Shown: positions 1-12,720 of the stretch, piece after piece
How the letters are laid out: each line of letters starts with the position of its first letter
Position numbering within the stretch: the stretch's first letter is position 1
Source of the DNA: Rallus limicola
Taxonomy: Eukaryota; Chordata; Aves; Gruiformes; Rallidae
Assembly: GCA_022605955.1 (NCBI GenBank)
Contig: JAKCOZ010000016.1
Coordinates: 12,900,001 to 12,964,000 of the forward strand
DNA: 64,000 bases
Reading direction: 5' to 3'
Position numbers and translations under genes: made by a program
Notes under the pieces: generated by a model
What the model was told of the DNA's origin: nothing
The model's database searches: none
Seen by the model: only the letters and a program-made list of their open reading frames with translations

Positions 1-3000
1 CACTTTAACTAGAATCGTCTGACAGATCAACACAAAAAATATTCCCCCTGAAAATGGTACTCTCCAGATCTCTGAACTGTAACCTTTTTTCTCTGCAGTT
101 TCTACATAAGCAGTAGCCATGGACCCGATGTAAAAATCAAAGACAAATTCTGCAGCATTAGCAGAGCTGCTTGTACAAGCACCACCCTCACACTGTAAGA
201 ACACAAATGTTAGGACTGGGTCTGACAGTCCTTCCTCAGTGACACCACCACTCAAACTGTGGTAGCAGAAATCTATAGATGGGAAACCCAGATTCTGCTC
301 ACACCTCTGGCTGCTCCCTGTAAATTAATTTGTTTACTTGATGCCTGTTTCATGAGGTGCGTAGAGGCCTTAGCTGGTACATGTGCATACCAAAAATATC
401 GCACATTTAGTACCCACTGTGGGGTCCTGGCCATAGTGTGCTCTGTGACAGCTTGATGATAAACAGCTGGCCTGCTTGTGGAACATGCAGAGCACACGGG
501 CAACACCAGCAAGAAACAGGTAAGAAATGTGAGCAGAACTTGCATTTTGAAATAACATAACAGGCTACTTTGAAATCCTATTGCTGAGCTGTCCAAGCTA
601 AGAGTGTGGTTAGAACTCAGTTCAATGCCTGGCAAAATAAATATACTATAACCAATCTCAGGAAGAGCTAGCTGACATCTTTGGGACAAAAATGAATAGC
701 CAGAAGAATCCCTCTTGCCTGCAGTGTCTTTGTTACATTCCTAAGTATCCCCAGTTAGTACAGTACTTCATATTTAAACCAGTATAACGCTCAAGGAAAA
801 AGTCTAGAACAGTCTATTTGTTGTATTTTTTTTTTTAAATCAAATGTGGGTGCCTGCCATCTCCTGCAGACAGAATAAGATTCTACCAAGCTCTGCAGAT
901 GCAAAGGATGATGAAAATTGCTTGTCTATACCACAGAACTGAATATACAGAGACATAAAATAAAAAAAATCCTGGTTAGCACTGGTATAAATAGGGAAAG
1001 ATCAAGGTGGTCAAGTAACAGAAAAGAACAAGCTTTGAGGAGGTTTATTGGATTCCTCTGGCAGCAGTACCATGTGTCAGAACACTGAAACCTCAGAAAT
1101 ACAAAATGCCTCTAGCGTATAATACTTTCTACCCTATGAGTATTTTTATACGAACATTTTTTGGTATTGTTCATTCCACAATATGGTTCCATTTCAAATT
1201 TAAGAAGGAAATTGTTGCTAAATTACAGTGACTCACTTGGTACTAGGCATAATTTTATTTGTAGTGTTAGGTGATCTCTTAGTGTGATGTCACATGAAAG
1301 TTTCTTGCACCAGTTTCAAGACAATAATACTTGTTAAACAACAGAAAGCAAACAAAAACACAACCCACAAAAAAAGATGAGAAAGTGATCCAAAGTGGTA
1401 CCTCCACCTGAAGTGTATTACTACTTGGGACTGCCTAAAGCCTAGTTCTTGTGTCAGCATCTACACCATGAGAACACAGAGCACAACTTTTAATGCAAAT
1501 TTCTTCACAACATTGCAAAATAATAAGCTTATTATATCTGAAAGCTACAAAACATTCAGTCACCAATACCAAGAGATGTCCAGCTAGCTATTTCATGCCC
1601 TACTTACATGCAGTAGACATTTGTTCTTATCAAAGTGTCTACCTTCTTGGCAATTCCTGGTATTCTCACACGTTTTAAACTATGCAATACACATTGGCAT
1701 AGTTTTTAACTAGACACTTCTATATACCCTCCATCTTGCAAATAGTGCCAAGAATCCAGTAACCCAGGTGAATCACAGAGAACACAGAAAACAGTTCAGA
1801 GTTGGGCATTTTCTTCTGAGTTTAATAAAGGCATAATGTTGAGGAGATACCAGACTTGCTTTCATCCACCTTTAAATATATCTCTATTTTTCAACTTAAA
1901 AAAAATTAACACATCTAAAAATCAACATGAAACTCCTCATATAAACAGCTAACCAGAAGAGAGATGATTTTTCACAAATTTCAAGGCAATTTGGATTAGA
2001 CATTTGTTTTATTGACTCTATGGGACAGGAAGCATTTCTTCCACATTTTTGCCAAGTGCCCTAACAAATAGAACACTTAAAAAAAAAAAAAAAAATCTCA
2101 GTGGCAGCCAAGACAAGTCCTGTCACAAACTCCATTTTAATTAAATACTATTCAGAATAAATCAGTAAGAAATCCCAGTTATTTAACAGCTTCACTGAAA
2201 ACACACATGCACTATGAAAGGAAAAAAAACTCAGCAAGGTATCATTTGTTAGGATCTGAGTATCATTTAATTGCATGGAAACGAGATGTATATGCTTTGA
2301 ACTAATATGGAAGTACTTATCCATGACATGGCATTTATCAAAGATTAACATTCTCCAGTAGAAAAAAATTCAAGCTACTGCTCATGGATACAAGAACCTA
2401 AAGTTAATATTGGAAATGGAAAAAAAAACCCATAAAAATTCAGAGTTCTGGTTCAAGCATATTACTGTTTAAGTATGATTGCCCATGAACTACTGAATAT
2501 TTGAGATCACTACTTGCTGATACAGAATTAGTTTCAATCACCACTTGTTCATGGACACTCACAAATGTAGATGTCTATCATAAATAATCACAAACAGATC
2601 TTTGTTGTTTCAAAATAGTGACATGTAATTTTTGCTCTAAAACAGTACTATAAATACTAGCTCCCGCAACCAATTAAATACTTTGCAAAAGTGACCTTAA
2701 ATAATACATGTATATTGTACCCGCAGCTTAGAAACTTTTGAGAATGCCTTAATTTTCATATGCTAAATTTGTATATTAATTATAAATGCAAATTTGAGTC
2801 AGAGTTGTTGGATAAAAGAGTGTAGGAATATAAAATCTAAAATTCTGAAGTCCACAAATAGTTTCACCGCAGCTGAGTTTACAGCACTGACTGCATTTTC
2901 CATAGCACTCAGCACTGGTCACAGGAGTTAAGGACTAGGATAGACTTCAGGTGGTAATCCATTTTTCACTTTGAACACATCTCTACACAAATGGGCCTTA

Positions 3001-4658
3001 CTCTTGGTTAGCACTGTAGCTCCACTGTATTTTACAGTATTAATCATTCTGTGATCTCTGTTGCTATACTTGCTATTCCTGTTCCGTGCCCTTGAGTTCA
3101 CGGACACCTCACCTGTTTGCAGAAGCAGCTGCCATTACAGGATGCCAAGCCAGTAAGGTTTGATACAAAAGGATCCTGAAAGGATCAAGCCACAGGACTA
3201 CACATTTTTACCTCCTTTCATTAAAAAAAACCAAAAAAACCCAGAGCAAAAGCTAGCCACACACTCACAAAAACAAAACTCCTTAAACTGGAAAAATATG
3301 CACGTAGAGATCTAGTGCAGTTGTCACAGGTTTCTTTGAGCATACATCACACAGTGAAAAACCTGGCAAACAAAGTAACGAGGATTGCCCTTGGAGCCCT
3401 ACCCATTGAGCTCAATAGCTTAAATTTTTACTATGTCTTAATGGTGTGCATCTAACTGTTAGAAAATCCTATTTTTCAGTATCTCAGCATAGTATATTGA
3501 TTTTTCGTATATCTACTGCCACGGTTCTGCAAAGGTTATATATGAGCACTTGTCTAAGTGTGTTAGGAGGCCTACCAAAATCTATGCAAACAATCATAAG
3601 CAGGCATAAACTACAATATCTTATTAGGTATTCTAATGACATTTTTAGGATAAATGTTTAGCCATTTGATGGAATGGTGTCTTAAAACATTAATTCCTTG
3701 CCTATTTTAAGCTTTCACCTAATCTAAGATCATTACTGCAAGAGCTCTGAGGATACTCTATTTCATAAAAATAAGAGGTTTAATGGTTCCATTCATGTTA
3801 GTGTCTCCAAAGACATTAAGCAGTTGCCTTTTCAAAATAATTTCTTCAGAGAAAGTTCTGACAGCATGCCAGAAAAATGTTTTGTTATAAATACAGAAAG
3901 AATAATCTGTTTTTCTTGTTTTAGAGCAGTGCACAAAAATAATTTTAGTATTAATAGTTCACAAATAAATGTTGAATATAATCACTTAAGACATGAATGG
4001 GCTGTGAACTCAAAACAGCAGCCTGTCTCGTGCTAAATTAATGATTGACTATTTTAATCTGACCCAAATGAGAAGCTAAGAAAGTTGAAGGTGGTTTCTT
4101 GCAAACACATAGCTATAAGCTACATATTACAACAAATTTTAAAATTCAAAATAAGAAAAAAAGTGAGAAATGAGAAAACAACAGTTTTGAGTGATGGCTA
4201 AATTCCATCTTTAAATTCTGTTAGGTCTGCAAAGTAGAACTACAGTGACCAGAGAGGACAATGAAAATAAATTTTTCTGATGCAATACCCATGCTGTGAC
4301 AGTCTCCTGAACAGACTTGGAAGTCACAGTACCTGGAGCATTCCATAAAACCTGTCTACAGAAAGCTACTTTATTCCTTTTGTTTCTGAGCCTAATATAT
4401 ATGTATATTAACTCTTCTGAATCCATATATATTACATCATACTTGGAGAGAACACCTCTGAATTCTCGATCATGGGCTGGCCTGCTTAAATCCAAATCTG
4501 CTCCCTAGCTTTAATTAGCAAAGTATAATGTGGTCAAATACAGCCCTGCAACATCTTGGACTCTTTACCTCAAAAGCACAAGACCCACAGAATATTAATG
4601 CCCATAAGGAATATCTTCCCTCTAATCAAGGACATGCATAACCAAGTGACAAGAACTT

Positions 4659-4659
<1 letters not shown>
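1..4659. other. AT-rich unique non-coding DNA
   Basis: No recognisable gene, RNA gene or mobile element is visible. The open frames here are short and chance-like. Small simple tracts are present: an 11-base T run at 826-836, a 17-base A run at 2079-2095 and A/C-rich stretches near 1339-1375 and 3224-3280. One minus-strand frame near the left end starts with a signal-peptide-like sequence and is described separately in the findings. Confidence 0.6.
2079..2095. repeat. A17 homopolymer
   Basis: Seventeen consecutive A residues in unique AT-rich DNA. No retrotransposed sequence with target-site duplications is apparent upstream, so it reads as a simple repeat rather than the tail of a retrocopy. 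Confidence 0.85.

Positions 4660-4690
<31 letters not shown>
4660..4690 (+). repeat. G31 homopolymer
   Basis: Thirty-one consecutive G residues, preceded by 'gacaagaacttc' and followed by 'cgagaattgag'. A G run this long can form G-quadruplex or triplex structures and is rare in an AT-rich region. Its exact length in an assembly is unreliable, because polymerase slippage and two-colour sequencing chemistry both distort poly-G. Confidence 0.9.
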
Positions 4691-7600
4691 CGAGAATTGA
4701 GCCAGAAGATGTTGCCTTTGTTGAAGATAGGTAATACCTACTGAGCCAAACTACAGATCCGAGTACAAAGTTATGGTCGATCACTGCCATGAGACGATTC
4801 AGAGGTACAGCTCTGCCATCTCCCCAGATTCTTTTACAGGTTAACGAGTACGAAGATTAATAGGACTCAATTGCCAAGTGACAATGAATGCCTTGACCAG
4901 GCTCCTTTAATACAGGTGCTTTTCAACTACATACTTAGCAGATCCTAATGACTGATGCAATGTTTGCTTCTTAAAAATCAGATAAATTTGCATATATCCA
5001 AATGATAGACACAAGTCATATTTCATCTGAGCAAGAAGGAACAGAACTGGGAAGGCCACAGTTTGCCTAAGGTTGAAACTGGTGAGGGATGTGAAGTAGC
5101 TCAAAACCTAAAAATGTCATCTATGATCTGCATGGTGTCATGTATCTTCAGGAAGTCTGGAGATGTTGCCAAATTGCTTGCAGATGAAGCAGCTTATATT
5201 CAAAGGATTTTATCAGGCCAGAAAAACAGGACAACAGGACCTTCACAGGCAAAAGGATCTCTTTTGGTACATAACAGTTCTAGGCAGGAGTGCAGGCTAA
5301 GGACCAAGTAGGTAGTAGTTATGCAGAAAAAGGTCTTGCAAGCCTCAGAAAAAAATAGATTTTAATTATAACCCTTCCCTCTCAGTCAAATACCAGCTTT
5401 ACCTTCTAACTATTGCTTATTTTCCTAGGACACACAGAACTGAAATACCTTTAAGATTTCTAGCTCTCAAAAACATTTATTCCCTAATGAAAAAAATGTA
5501 AAAAGTTATTAGGAATAGATGCAGACACCCTTACACACAGTCAACATGACTGGCCAAAAAAGTAATCTCTGTGCCAACAATCTAGAAAACACCGGTGAGT
5601 CACATAATTTGTAAACTCTATACGCATAGTCAGTAATTTCCAGTTCAGAGTACTAGCTGCTATCACTTGGTATCAGCTGACCTAGATGTCTAGAAAACTA
5701 AAATGACCTCAAAGGATGGCTTGTCAGAATATTCTCATCATGAAACATAAAAAAAGATCTATTATAAAGAGAAAAATTAGCTTGTTTCTATGAAACTTGT
5801 AAGTGAAGATTTTCAAGAGCTTCAAAAAAATATTATCTTAATTATCTAGTCCACAAACCACATAAATTGATTGCTTTAATATAATGTATTTCCTCAGAAA
5901 AGAAGTAATATTTCAATTTAAAAATCAAATATCAATCCTAATTGATTTACTTTCCCTCCTTAAATTCCTACAGGTCTTCACCTTTTTTCTAGTTGATAAC
6001 AATGCATTTTATAGATTAAAAGCTATGTTTCTGCTGCTGAACTATTCCTTCTTTTATTTGGAATACATCACAAATTCAAATACTAAATAGAAAATTTAAG
6101 ATGATCTGCAAGATATCTTGGGAGCTGAACTTTGCCTAAGAACTGTGATTCAGGTTACATGCAAGGTAGAATTCTCAATAATGACACAAGTATTAAGTGC
6201 TTAGATACTGCCAGGGTAATAATTTGAATCAATCCAGTTTGGAATCTCGTTTATAAAGGAGCTTAAAGAGAATTAGGAAGTTTCAAAGCCCTAATTTGCT
6301 TCAGTGAATTTGATTCTGAAATTGAAGAAACTACCTAGAAAAAGATTTTTAAAATTCTGAGCTCCCAAGCCCAATAAGGATAAATCTTAAAAAGCCTTGA
6401 AAATCAAGATCAAACAGAACTGCTTAACATTACTCTGGCCTCATATTGACAAAAGCTACTGTCCTCACAGTCTGTTTTTTGCTGTGTATTTTTTGGCTTT
6501 TTTTTTTTTTTTTAATCTAAACCATTGCTGCAAGTATTAAATCTTGGTTTGTCTTTGAAATGGTAAATGATGTTACTTTAACATTCCAGAACTGTGGATC
6601 AGGGTCATGAGGTGCTACTTTAGGCATACCAATTTGATATGGTTATTAACACACTACAAATTAAGTATATGACTTACTGCTCTGCTAACTTCTTAACAGA
6701 CATAACATCTTTCCCGTGTTTTGAAAAGTGCTCTCAGATCTGTAAAAAAATAATTGAAAAATAACTCCCAAAAGTAGTAGTTATTTCAAATCTCATTCTT
6801 ATCTCAAGTGCTTGCCCACATTTACCCAGTCAAGCAAAATGTCATGCATCATAGCAAGCTCATCTCAGATTAAGAAAAGTAGTAAAGGTTTATGAAGTTA
6901 CTCAGGTAGAAAAAAAAGCCAAACAAATAATTTGAGTTGCTGTGGAGATACAAGATTTGACTGGGCTGCATTGAAAGGTGAAAAGTTTGACAGTTCATGG
7001 TGATTTCCTGCATCATTTGTTTCTGGAGATCCCGGGTACGAACAGGGTAGGGCTGAAGAGACAGAAGCCTGAATTCTCTTATCTGAATCCAAAGCAGAGA
7101 ACATCATGTAACTAGGACAGGCCTTTCTTGTTGGAAAGCTGATAATTTCCACCAGCAGAAAATTTGAGACAGATATTGATAAGGATACCATACTTGCTGA
7201 GGTCAACCTTCTTACCCAGCACTGGTAGCAAGATGAGAACAGGCCAAATGTCTAACAAAGTCAGCCAGTAAAAGACCAACTTCAACATGAAAGGGATCCC
7301 CTAGCAAAATGGGAAGATCCAACTATGGACAAGAGCCAGTCCACAGCAGAAAAAAAAGGTTTTAGACTTTGTGAGGGGGGCAACAGTGACTCTCAAATTT
7401 TGTCTAGACGATGCATCCTCCTTTGGAGCCCCAAGGTGTGGAAGGTTGCATTTCCAAACTTAGTGGGTATTTTGGGAGATTTGGGGGCTTTGTTTCTCAA
7501 AATGTCCTAGTGCATGCTCACACAGTGAAAGAAAATGTACCCTGTCCCCGTCAGTAGCTTTCACTTCACTAAGCTGTTCAGACCTGGTATTGAGAGTATC

Positions 7601-8310
7601 AAATACACTTCTGAAATTCACCTTCTAAACAGAAAAATTCTACAAGCAGCTCCTTCAGCACTCTTTGCTTTTAGACTCATGATTTTTCAGCTTGCATTCA
7701 TGTCAATAACACTCTTACTACCTGAAAGTCTACTACTTCTCTCATTTATCTTTTATGTACCTAAAATGTACATAAAGTGTATACTGACTAAATATAACTG
7801 AACCATACCATGCAGAGATGGAACATGGAAGGAACATGGCTTTCAGGATGTTAAGCTTTTTTCCAATAATGTTGCCATGCGTCAGTGAAAGTTTTTAATT
7901 TCTAACTCTTCAATACTTTCTGCCTTCAGTTAATTTTCAGTAAGATGGATACAGAAAATAGTTTGTTGCTCATTCCAGCAGTAGTGAGCACACTAAGGAT
8001 CACATTCACAAGTTTGCAGCTCTAGTGAACAGTTTGCTGAGGCTCTAATTTTTATGTGCTTTTCAAAGGCACTCACAAAATGAATATCAAAGCACATAAG
8101 TAATCCAGGTTGGGAAATCTGTCAGAAATTGTTGGGAAAATAAAGTGAATCAATAGCATGTCAAGGGACTCAAATGGAAAAAATATTGAATATTCATTTT
8201 CTTGGTTTCAGAGGGGTAGGGATTTAGTAGAACTGGAGCAGCTTGTAGGATTTTCGATTTTCTTGAAAACATTCAAATATTTTTTGTGATGTGCTTTGAA
8301 TTGAAATTTA
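4691..8310. other. AT-rich unique non-coding DNA
   Basis: No gene or mobile element is recognised. There is a 16-base T run at 6498-6513. Open frames at 5063-5311 (plus) and 6898-7206 (minus) look slightly protein-like in composition but show no known motif and no convincing splice context. Confidence 0.55.
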
Positions 8311-8387
8311 ATTAGTTCTCCTAAAATTACGTTTTGCATCTTCGTGTTGTTTACTGATGCGTATACAACATAATTAGGAGAACTAGT
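8311..8387. other. imperfect 77-nt inverted repeat (pre-miRNA-sized hairpin)
   Basis: The 5' arm 8311-8340 pairs with the 3' arm 8356-8387. The outer 14 positions pair completely (8311-8324 with 8374-8387, one G-U), using the core 'agttctcctaa' / 'ttaggagaact'. After a small A bulge, 8327-8333 pairs with 8367-8373 with one mismatch. After an internal loop, 'gcatc' (8336-8340) pairs with 'gatgc' (8356-8360). The terminal loop is about 15 nt. The size resembles a microRNA precursor, but it could also be a small palindromic transposon remnant. It matches no microRNA I recognise. The fold is seen in the sequence; any transcription is inference. Confidence 0.4.
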
Positions 8388-8389
8388 CT

Positions 8390-10729
8390 GAATGGCACAA
8401 CAACTTTTAAGTACATTGTTGCAAGAGCAAAAAAAAAAAGTACAATAATAAGTATTCATGTTTGCTCATTACCATGCAGAAACACATGGAAAGCAGCTAT
8501 ACATTTGCAAGTGCTGCTACAAATGCTGCTAAGTAGAAGCAAATATAAAAAAATACCTGAGTTAATTTCAGTGCTTTAATGAGATTTACAGCATATAAAA
8601 TATATTTTTTTTAATGTGGTTTGCATTCCAGGAAATGTGATATGCTTACACAAGCAACCCTTAATGGAGGGCTATGTCTGTGCAGTTTGTTACTTAGGCT
8701 GCAAACTTGCTTCATCTGTTTGCCAAACAGCTGTAAATATAGTTCTACACAGACCGTATTATGCAGTTTCAATATCTGAATAAACAGAAGCACACTTCTA
8801 AGTTAATTTCTTTGGTAAGAAAAATATCAGACCCCTTCATCTCACACATAATACAAGAGAAGAAATTTTGCAATAAGTCCCACAAAGTATCAGTTATGAA
8901 GTGGGGGGGGGGGGGGGGAGGGACAAGGGCTAAAACAATTCCCTTACTGCTTATTTATTTTCACATATAACTATGCAAATATTTGCCAGCAATTCAGAGA
9001 AAGTTATGAAACCTCCTCATTAAAGTTAAAGCTTTGCCAGCCAGCTAACCTTGGGTCACATTTATTTTACTGCCTTCACCTGCCCCTCTTTCTTTGAAGA
9101 ACCCAAATAGCAGTTACTTTTAAAAGAGAGAAGACTTTCAAAATTTATTCAAACAATTAGAGAAAACATGGGAGATGTAAGCACGATAGCTTCCTGATAT
9201 TCAATGCTCATCCCTTTCAGAAACTGTTTAAAAATAAGAATGGACCTACAACTTAGCTTTAAAAATTGTCATCCATAAAATATGCTTCCATCCTGACATA
9301 TTTGTGTAATTGTTTTACAGTTCTCTGATCAGAAGCCTTCTTTCCCTATTATAAACAAACAAAAAATAACCCCTATCATGTAACAATGATAAATTAATTT
9401 AAGTCAGGTAAATTCTCAATAAAGCCATAGTAAATGTAGAATTTAATTAATTTTGGGGTTCTGAGGGGTTTTTTTTAGAACTGTTCCTTTGCCTCAGATG
9501 ATTGATTTTAAAATAGACTATGAAATCACTGATGTCATTCTTTTCAAGTCAAAGGGAAGAGAAACCTGTAAATATGAAACATTTGTTCTTTAGAGCATAA
9601 CAAGAAGAAATTCAAAAGATAACCAGTTTCCTACACAGATTAAGTAAGTGTTGTCTAAGTAATTGTTGCCTAACACTAGTTTTGTTGTTTTGGTTTTTTT
9701 TTATTGGAATCTATTTTAACAGTAAGACTTCAAATCTCACTTTAAAAAGCAAAACAAACCAAAGAAACACATTAGTCACACCATCAACCGTTACTCCTAT
9801 GTTCTTCTAAGTCTTCTCCTAGGAAAAACAAACCTCTAGTTAGTGTGTTAGTAAAAAGTCTTTCCACTGATGTCCCATTGGAAAATTCTTCACACTCTGA
9901 GATTGGGTGTCTACTTGGAGAGCTTTGAATGTTTAAATAATGCTCCTTGCTTCTACCATATCCAGCAGGGAAGACAAAGAAAGCCTTATATACTTCCCAA
10001 CTCATGGCAAAAATGTTGCACCCACTCAACATCTTCATATCGTGCTATGTTGCACAATGGCTGTCTCCCACAGTAGCGCAGTAACTGTGAAGAAGTCTTC
10101 TATTTTGTAAACCTTTGGTGCTTTTGAATTTTGGAAGATAACGAAAATGCTAAGCTATTACTGAAAGGCACATGAATATAGGAATTCACATTTCAAACAG
10201 TATCTCCCAGTTTGACTTGTTGGTCAAGAGAAAAAAAAAGGCCAAAATGCCCAGCAGCTGATATATACAATTATCCAGGGAAAATAAGCAAAATGCCAAT
10301 AGAAGCAGTGTTCCTTTCTGATTCTGCATTCCCATATTTAAAAAAGCACATAAAATTAACAACTTGCTCAAGAACCTTACAATGTGTGTGAGATTTAGGA
10401 GAAATGGCATATTTTCACATTCAGCAATGAAAATGCAGCCATTACAATGCAAAAAGATTGCTTCCACTAAAGTAGATCTTCAGCTATAGTTACTACCAAT
10501 GAGAGGTTTTCTAAGGAGAATTGCTTTGCCTTAAAAAAAAAAAAAAAGTCAAAGCCTAAAAGTAATCCAGAAAATAACTTTGCCAGAAAACTTTCAAAAT
10601 GAACAATCACTATTTCGAATTGCCTATGTTGAATCCAGTTACAATTTCACAAGAAACAAGAATTCACACATTTTAAGAGGCAACTCTTATGAAATAACAT
10701 TAAATTCCACCATTACCTCCACCAAAACT
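8390..10729. other. AT-rich unique non-coding DNA
   Basis: Apart from the G-rich tract at 8903-8926 and a 15-base A run at 10533-10547, nothing is recognised. The minus-strand frame at 9784-10038 (84 codons) has no identifiable domain and is overlapped by an open plus-strand frame at 9870-10076, so its coding status is unsupported. Confidence 0.55.
8903..8926 (+). repeat. G16 tract with G-quadruplex-like flank
   Basis: Sixteen consecutive G residues (8903-8918) are followed by 'agggacaaggg'. The tract fits a G-quadruplex-forming pattern. It is the second long G run on the plus strand within 4.3 kb. Confidence 0.85.
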
Positions 10730-11104
10730 TTGGGGTTCTTTTAGCTTGGAGAAAATGAGACTGAGGAGTGACCTTATCAATGTCTATAGATATGTAAAGG
10801 GTGAGAGTCAGGAGGACAGAGCCAGGCTTTCTCCGTGATGGCCAGGAATAGGACAAGGGGCAACAAGTGCAAGCTGGAGCAGAGGAATTTCCATGTGAAT
10901 GTAAGGAAAAACTTTTTCACGGTGAGGATAATGAAGCACTGGAACAGACTGCCCAGGGAGGTTGGGGAGTCTCCTATGGAGGCATTCAAAACCTGCCTGG
11001 ATGCATTCCTGTGTGATTTAGTCTGGGTGTAATCCTGCTCTGGCAAGAGGGTTGGACTAGATGATCTTTCAGGGACCCTTCCAACTCCTAAAGTTCTGTG
11101 ACAC
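10730..11104 (+). mobile_element. CR1 LINE, 5'-truncated 3' fragment
   Basis: This is the 3' end of a chicken-repeat-1 (CR1) non-LTR retrotransposon, the dominant LINE of birds. Recognisable stretches in order are 'agcttggagaaaatgagact' near the start, 'aggacaaggggcaac' near 10850, 'cactggaacagactgcccag' near 10938, and the typical end 'ggttggactagatgatcttt' near 11050 followed by 'ccttccaactcct' and 'ttctgtga'. The copy is about 375 bp, severely 5'-truncated as is usual for CR1, and moderately diverged. It keeps an open reading frame for the last part of ORF2. Confidence 0.95.
10835..11032 (+). pseudogene. CR1 ORF2 C-terminal remnant
   Basis: An open frame of 65 codons inside the CR1 copy reads as the C-terminal tail of CR1 ORF2, the endonuclease/reverse transcriptase protein. 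The diagnostic stretch is VRKNFFTVR (residues 23-31) followed by HWNRLPREV (35-43) and a 'MEAFKTCLD' segment. Catalytic endonuclease and reverse transcriptase domains are absent because the element is 5'-truncated, so it cannot support transposition. The methionine at 10835 is simply the first ATG in the surviving frame. It should not be annotated as a host gene. Confidence 0.85.
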
Positions 11105-12640
11105 TGAACAATCAGATCTTGATTTTTATTTAGAAAGCATTCAGCACCTCCAGGCACAAATAAGTGTCACCTACTAAAAAGCCACTCTTAGCTGTATTTG
11201 ACAGTCCTGACAGCCTACCACAATACCTTCATCCTCCATGCATTTCATACATGCGTGTGCTAAAGTCCATGCATATAGACCCCATCCAACACATTAAATG
11301 TTATGGGAAAAAATGTTCCACTGTTGATCCAATTGCTACACATCACATTTTTTCAAGATCTCACAACTTAGATTTTTGGAAGTCTGAGCCATTAAGGAGA
11401 ACGTTAATCATATCTCATTTGGGAAAATTTTGCAACCTTAAGAGGAAATACAGATTTGCCAAGTTAATTTGCCGCCTTATTCTAAGAAGCTCAAATTTCA
11501 CAATCCTAGGTTTCCTGGAGTTAATACAAGGAGGTAAACCCACAAAGTCTTAAGACTTATGAAGAAACCAGTAGAACTGGTAAAACAGTTATGGTCTAGC
11601 TATCGATGCAGGGAGATTTACATGCAGAACAAGAGACTATATGAAAGCAAAAATGTACTGAAGCAAATAAAATTCTTAAACAAAATAATTACTTAGTTAC
11701 AGACCTGTTTGATACAGACAAATGAAGAGAAGACTCCTGTAAAAATGTCAAATTAGCATCTATGGAAACTGCAGGCTAATGTTTCACAATTCTTCCAACA
11801 CTCACATACCTCATTAAATAGAAACAGTCTTTGTGATCAGCTCTTAAGTATTCCTAACTGTTCTTTAGCAGCATAAAGCTCATAATAAATTAAAAGTGGA
11901 AAACTAGTTTTAGGGGGGAGTTGTTTGAACTTTTTTTTTTACATAGCTGCTTCTTAGAACCATAGTATTAGTCCAGAAGATATATAAATTCCAGACCTAT
12001 AGAGTCTTAGATGGATAACATAATAAGCAAAACTCCACTAATTTGGTCTTGTCTCTTATTTCACTACACCTACTACTAAAACATGTAATATATGTAAATA
12101 AAACTTTTCTTTGCCAGAAAAATTATTCCAGGAGACCAATATCACAAAAGAAAAGAAAATAATCAAAAGGAACTCTGAAAATACCAAACATAACATTTAG
12201 AGTGATTAACTGGACATGATCACAAAGTAGGAATTACTTAATTCTTAACACCACTATTGACATATACCCATTGTCAAAACAAAGCATGAGACCCATAGAG
12301 TGGTTTTAAGCAAGACAGCTGGTGACATTAAATATCTTATGCATTACATGCACCTCCATGAACAAAGATCTTCATTTACTTTACAATATCATTGAAACTA
12401 TATCTAGACTCTATTAAGCATTACAGGTGTTTCAGAATTCTGCCTAAGAACAGGAAGTTACCACAGTTGTAGTGTTTCTTCTCCCTTCCCACTTGAAACA
12501 CCACCACGCAAATACACTCCTGGTTTGGTGCCAAGAGCCCTGATGAATTATGTTGTCTTTGTTAATACAGCAAATGATAACAGATCTAACTTGCATAAGC
12601 TTCCTACCCATGAAAGCAGAACATACCATTCTTTAGTTTT
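11105..12640. other. AT-rich unique non-coding DNA
   Basis: Nothing recognisable. A plus-strand frame of 129 codons at 11164-11553 begins just downstream of the CR1 copy. It shows no motif, repeat or splice-site support and is treated as chance. Confidence 0.55.
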
Positions 12641-12720
12641 GAAAAAAATAAACCCACCAAAAAGAAAAACCCCAACCAACCCGAAAAACCCAACCGAAAA
12701 CTGCCAAGCAAACAAAACCA
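12640..12720. repeat. A/C-rich low-complexity tract
   Basis: About 80 bases composed almost entirely of A and C on the plus strand, made of irregular runs such as 'ccaccaaaaagaaaaacccc'. Similar shorter tracts occur near 1339, 3224, 44497 and 55062. This is low-complexity sequence with no protein-coding meaning. Confidence 0.7.

Noticed and set aside
5063..5311. 82-codon plus ORF with a peptide-like tail (SGDVAKLLADEAAYIQ)
   Set aside because: A possible acceptor (cttcag) precedes the tail, but there is no family match and no clear donor. Single short frames like this are expected by chance.
9784..10038. 84-codon minus ORF of protein-like composition
   Set aside because: No domain, and a similarly long frame is open on the opposite strand over part of it.
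10777..11157. 126-codon minus-strand ORF
   Set aside because: It is antisense to the CR1 copy at 10730-11104 and reflects the element, not a gene.
11164..11553. 129-codon plus-strand ORF
   Set aside because: No motif, no splice context and ordinary AT-rich composition. It is within the range expected by chance for six frames of 64 kb.
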